A program made the position numbers and the translations under genes. A model generated the notes under the pieces. It was not told where the DNA came from. It saw nothing but the letters and a program-made list of their open reading frames with translations, and did no database searches. A stretch of DNA of 33,596 bases from CAIUGU01 sp031398625. Lineage in GTDB: Bacteria; Pseudomonadota; Gammaproteobacteria; Steroidobacterales; Steroidobacteraceae. The first letter of the stretch is position 1. Each line of letters opens with the position of its first letter. Positions 32,488 to 33,596 of the stretch are shown piece after piece. The DNA is taken from positions 1 through 33,596 of the forward strand of contig JANNNQ010000297.1 of NCBI GenBank assembly GCA_031398625.1. Reading direction: 5' to 3'.

Positions 32488-33596
32488 TCAGACGGGATTG
32501 AAGGCCACCAGGCTGTCGATCATCGCGTTGCTGATGCTGGAGGTCGGGAACACGTTCCGGAACTGACCCTGCTCGCCATTCAGTGCCATGTAGTTGAGCA
32601 GTACCGTCTCGACCAGCAGGTTGACGTTGTTGGCGGCGACGCTGCCACCGGTCTCAACGTCGCCGCTGGCACGGAAGTAGCCGATCTGCCGCCCGGGAAT
32701 CAACAGGCCCGGCCGGGCACCGGGGTTGTACACCAGGAAGAAGGACGCCGCGGTCTGCTGGTTGTCACCGGTCCAGACGCCCTTGCCCCTGCCGCCAGGC
32801 GAGCTGTCGATCATGCCGTTGCTCGACAACGAGCCATCACTGAATACGTACAGCATCAACGGCTGCTGAATACGCGCCGCGTACTCCAGGCAGGCACCCA
32901 TGCATTGCCCGGCGCGGAAGTCGCGCATTTCGCCAGTGGCGCGTTCACCGGTGTGGTAGTCGAAGCCTCCCATCGACACGGTTCCCGCGCCGGCGTACCC
33001 GTTCACGACCAGCTTCATCACCGCAGCCGTTTTCTCGAACTCGCGATCGGCATTCATGCCGCCCACGCCCGCGAAGATCGCCTGGATGAACGGGTCCTGC
33101 GAGGGATCTGTTTCGGACGGGTCACCAAACGCCTCTGCCAGGTACGCCGTCTTGACGTAGCCGCAGCGAACCAGTTTCTTCGCGTCGGCGTCGGTGACGA
33201 GTCCGGTCGTGACCCGTCCCAGCTTGTTCCAGCTGACGCGGGCGATGGACTCCATCACGGCGACAGTGTCGTTCTGGGGCAGCAAGGTGCCGAGTTCGCC
33301 CGTATCGATCAGACCGGTTGCATCGCTGGTGCGGTCCACCTTGGTGGGGCGCACGGTGGGATCGATCATCATCGCCGGCGCCATCGAGTTGCCGCCGGAA
33401 TCCGAGCTCTGCGACCCGATCAGGGTCAGCAGTTCGCCGCGCGACCCGGTCCTGGCAATGCCGTACATCGGATTATGCGGGTTGTTGGCGGTGTCGTTTT
33501 CCGACCGTGCCGGAATGATCACTCCGTCGATGTTGGCCATCGTCGCAACCTGCATCGTGGTCAGCATGCCGCGCAGGAAGGCGCTGTCCGTATGGA
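32488..33596 (-). CDS. Partial DUF1501-like protein
   Basis: The frame is open to the window edge, so the N-terminus (probably a Tat or Sec leader) is missing; 369 residues are visible. I see DUF1501-like order: TVSMGGFDYHTGERATGEMRDFRAGQCMGACLEYAARIQQPLMLYVFSDGSLSSNG corresponds to the GGWDTH...EFGR region of that family, with His and Asp kept but EFGRT replaced by SDGSL. The start of the visible part (TMQVATMANIDGVIIPARSENDTANNPHNPMYGI) is also consistent with a substrate-binding face. It is far from the DUF1501 gene at 7518 in sequence, and no DUF1800 partner is visible in the window; one may lie beyond the edge. Moderate confidence in the family assignment. Confidence 0.65.
   Translation of the reverse strand, partial: HTDSAFLRGMLTTMQVATMANIDGVIIPARSENDTANNPHNPMYGIARTGSRGELLTLIGSQSSDSGGNSMAPAMMIDPTVRPTKVDRTSDATGLIDTGELGTLLPQNDTVAVMESIARVSWNKLGRVTTGLVTDADAKKLVRCGYVKTAYLAEAFGDPSETDPSQDPFIQAIFAGVGGMNADREFEKTAAVMKLVVNGYAGAGTVSMGGFDYHTGERATGEMRDFRAGQCMGACLEYAARIQQPLMLYVFSDGSLSSNGMIDSSPGGRGKGVWTGDNQQTAASFFLVYNPGARPGLLIPGRQIGYFRASGDVETGGSVAANNVNLLVETVLLNYMALNGEQGQFRNVFPTSSISNAMIDSLVAFNPV

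Noticed and set aside
1..33596. tRNA, rRNA, insertion sequences, phage or integrative element borders
   Set aside because: Looked for cloverleaf-like segments, transposase or integrase motifs and terminal repeats; none could be supported.

Overview
The window looks like the chromosome of a GC-rich (roughly 64 percent) Gram-negative gammaproteobacterium. The signs are TonB-dependent and Omp85-type outer-membrane proteins, a lipoprotein signal, Tat and Sec leaders, a monomeric NADP isocitrate dehydrogenase, a phosphoenolpyruvate carboxylase, and a DUF1800/DUF1501 pair. Gene content would suit Steroidobacter-, Nevskia- or Woeseia-like lineages, but this is an inference and the genus cannot be read from the sequence. 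I see no rRNA, tRNA, insertion sequence, prophage or CRISPR array.

Layout. 0-8.7 kb: an exported helical protein of unknown role (+), a TonB-dependent receptor (-), a small hydrophilic protein (-), a membrane-bound histidine kinase (-), and the DUF1800-DUF1501 pair (+). 8.8-9.1 kb: a small helical protein converging on ppc. 9.1-22.0 kb: one long block of twelve minus-strand genes, mostly overlapping by 4 nt. Read 5' to 3' these are a TlpA-like thioredoxin, an exported coiled-coil/beta protein, two very large periplasmic TPR proteins, a TPR lipoprotein, a small exported protein, ExbB/TolQ, ExbD/TolR, a second ExbD/TolR, an AgmX/PglI-type TonB-like protein, a small cytoplasmic protein and finally ppc. 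22.1-22.7 kb: two tiny secreted proteins on the minus strand with an intrinsic terminator; one of them (47 aa) contains a duplicated peptide unit. 22.9-26.4 kb: a sigma factor of the TIGR02999-like type overlapping a Ser/Thr kinase-TPR gene that is cut by one in-frame amber codon. 26.4-30.1 kb: a SYLF/Ysc84 protein, icd and a small conserved protein. 30.1-33.6 kb: a patatin-POTRA-barrel protein and a partial DUF1501-like protein.

The most exciting item is the 9-22 kb block. Its leader carries a clear cyclic di-GMP-I (GEMM-I) riboswitch aptamer on the minus strand at about 21911-22004. The genes behind it resemble a reduced form of the Agl/Glt envelope machine known from myxobacterial gliding: a TolQ/TolR/TolR proton motor, an AgmX-type TonB-like coupler, TPR periplasmic scaffolds and a lipoprotein. 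My reading is a proton-motive-force-driven, envelope-spanning apparatus whose synthesis is tuned by c-di-GMP through RNA. A thioredoxin leads the operon and PEP carboxylase ends it. The function (motility, surface polymer export, adhesion or envelope integrity) cannot be decided from sequence.
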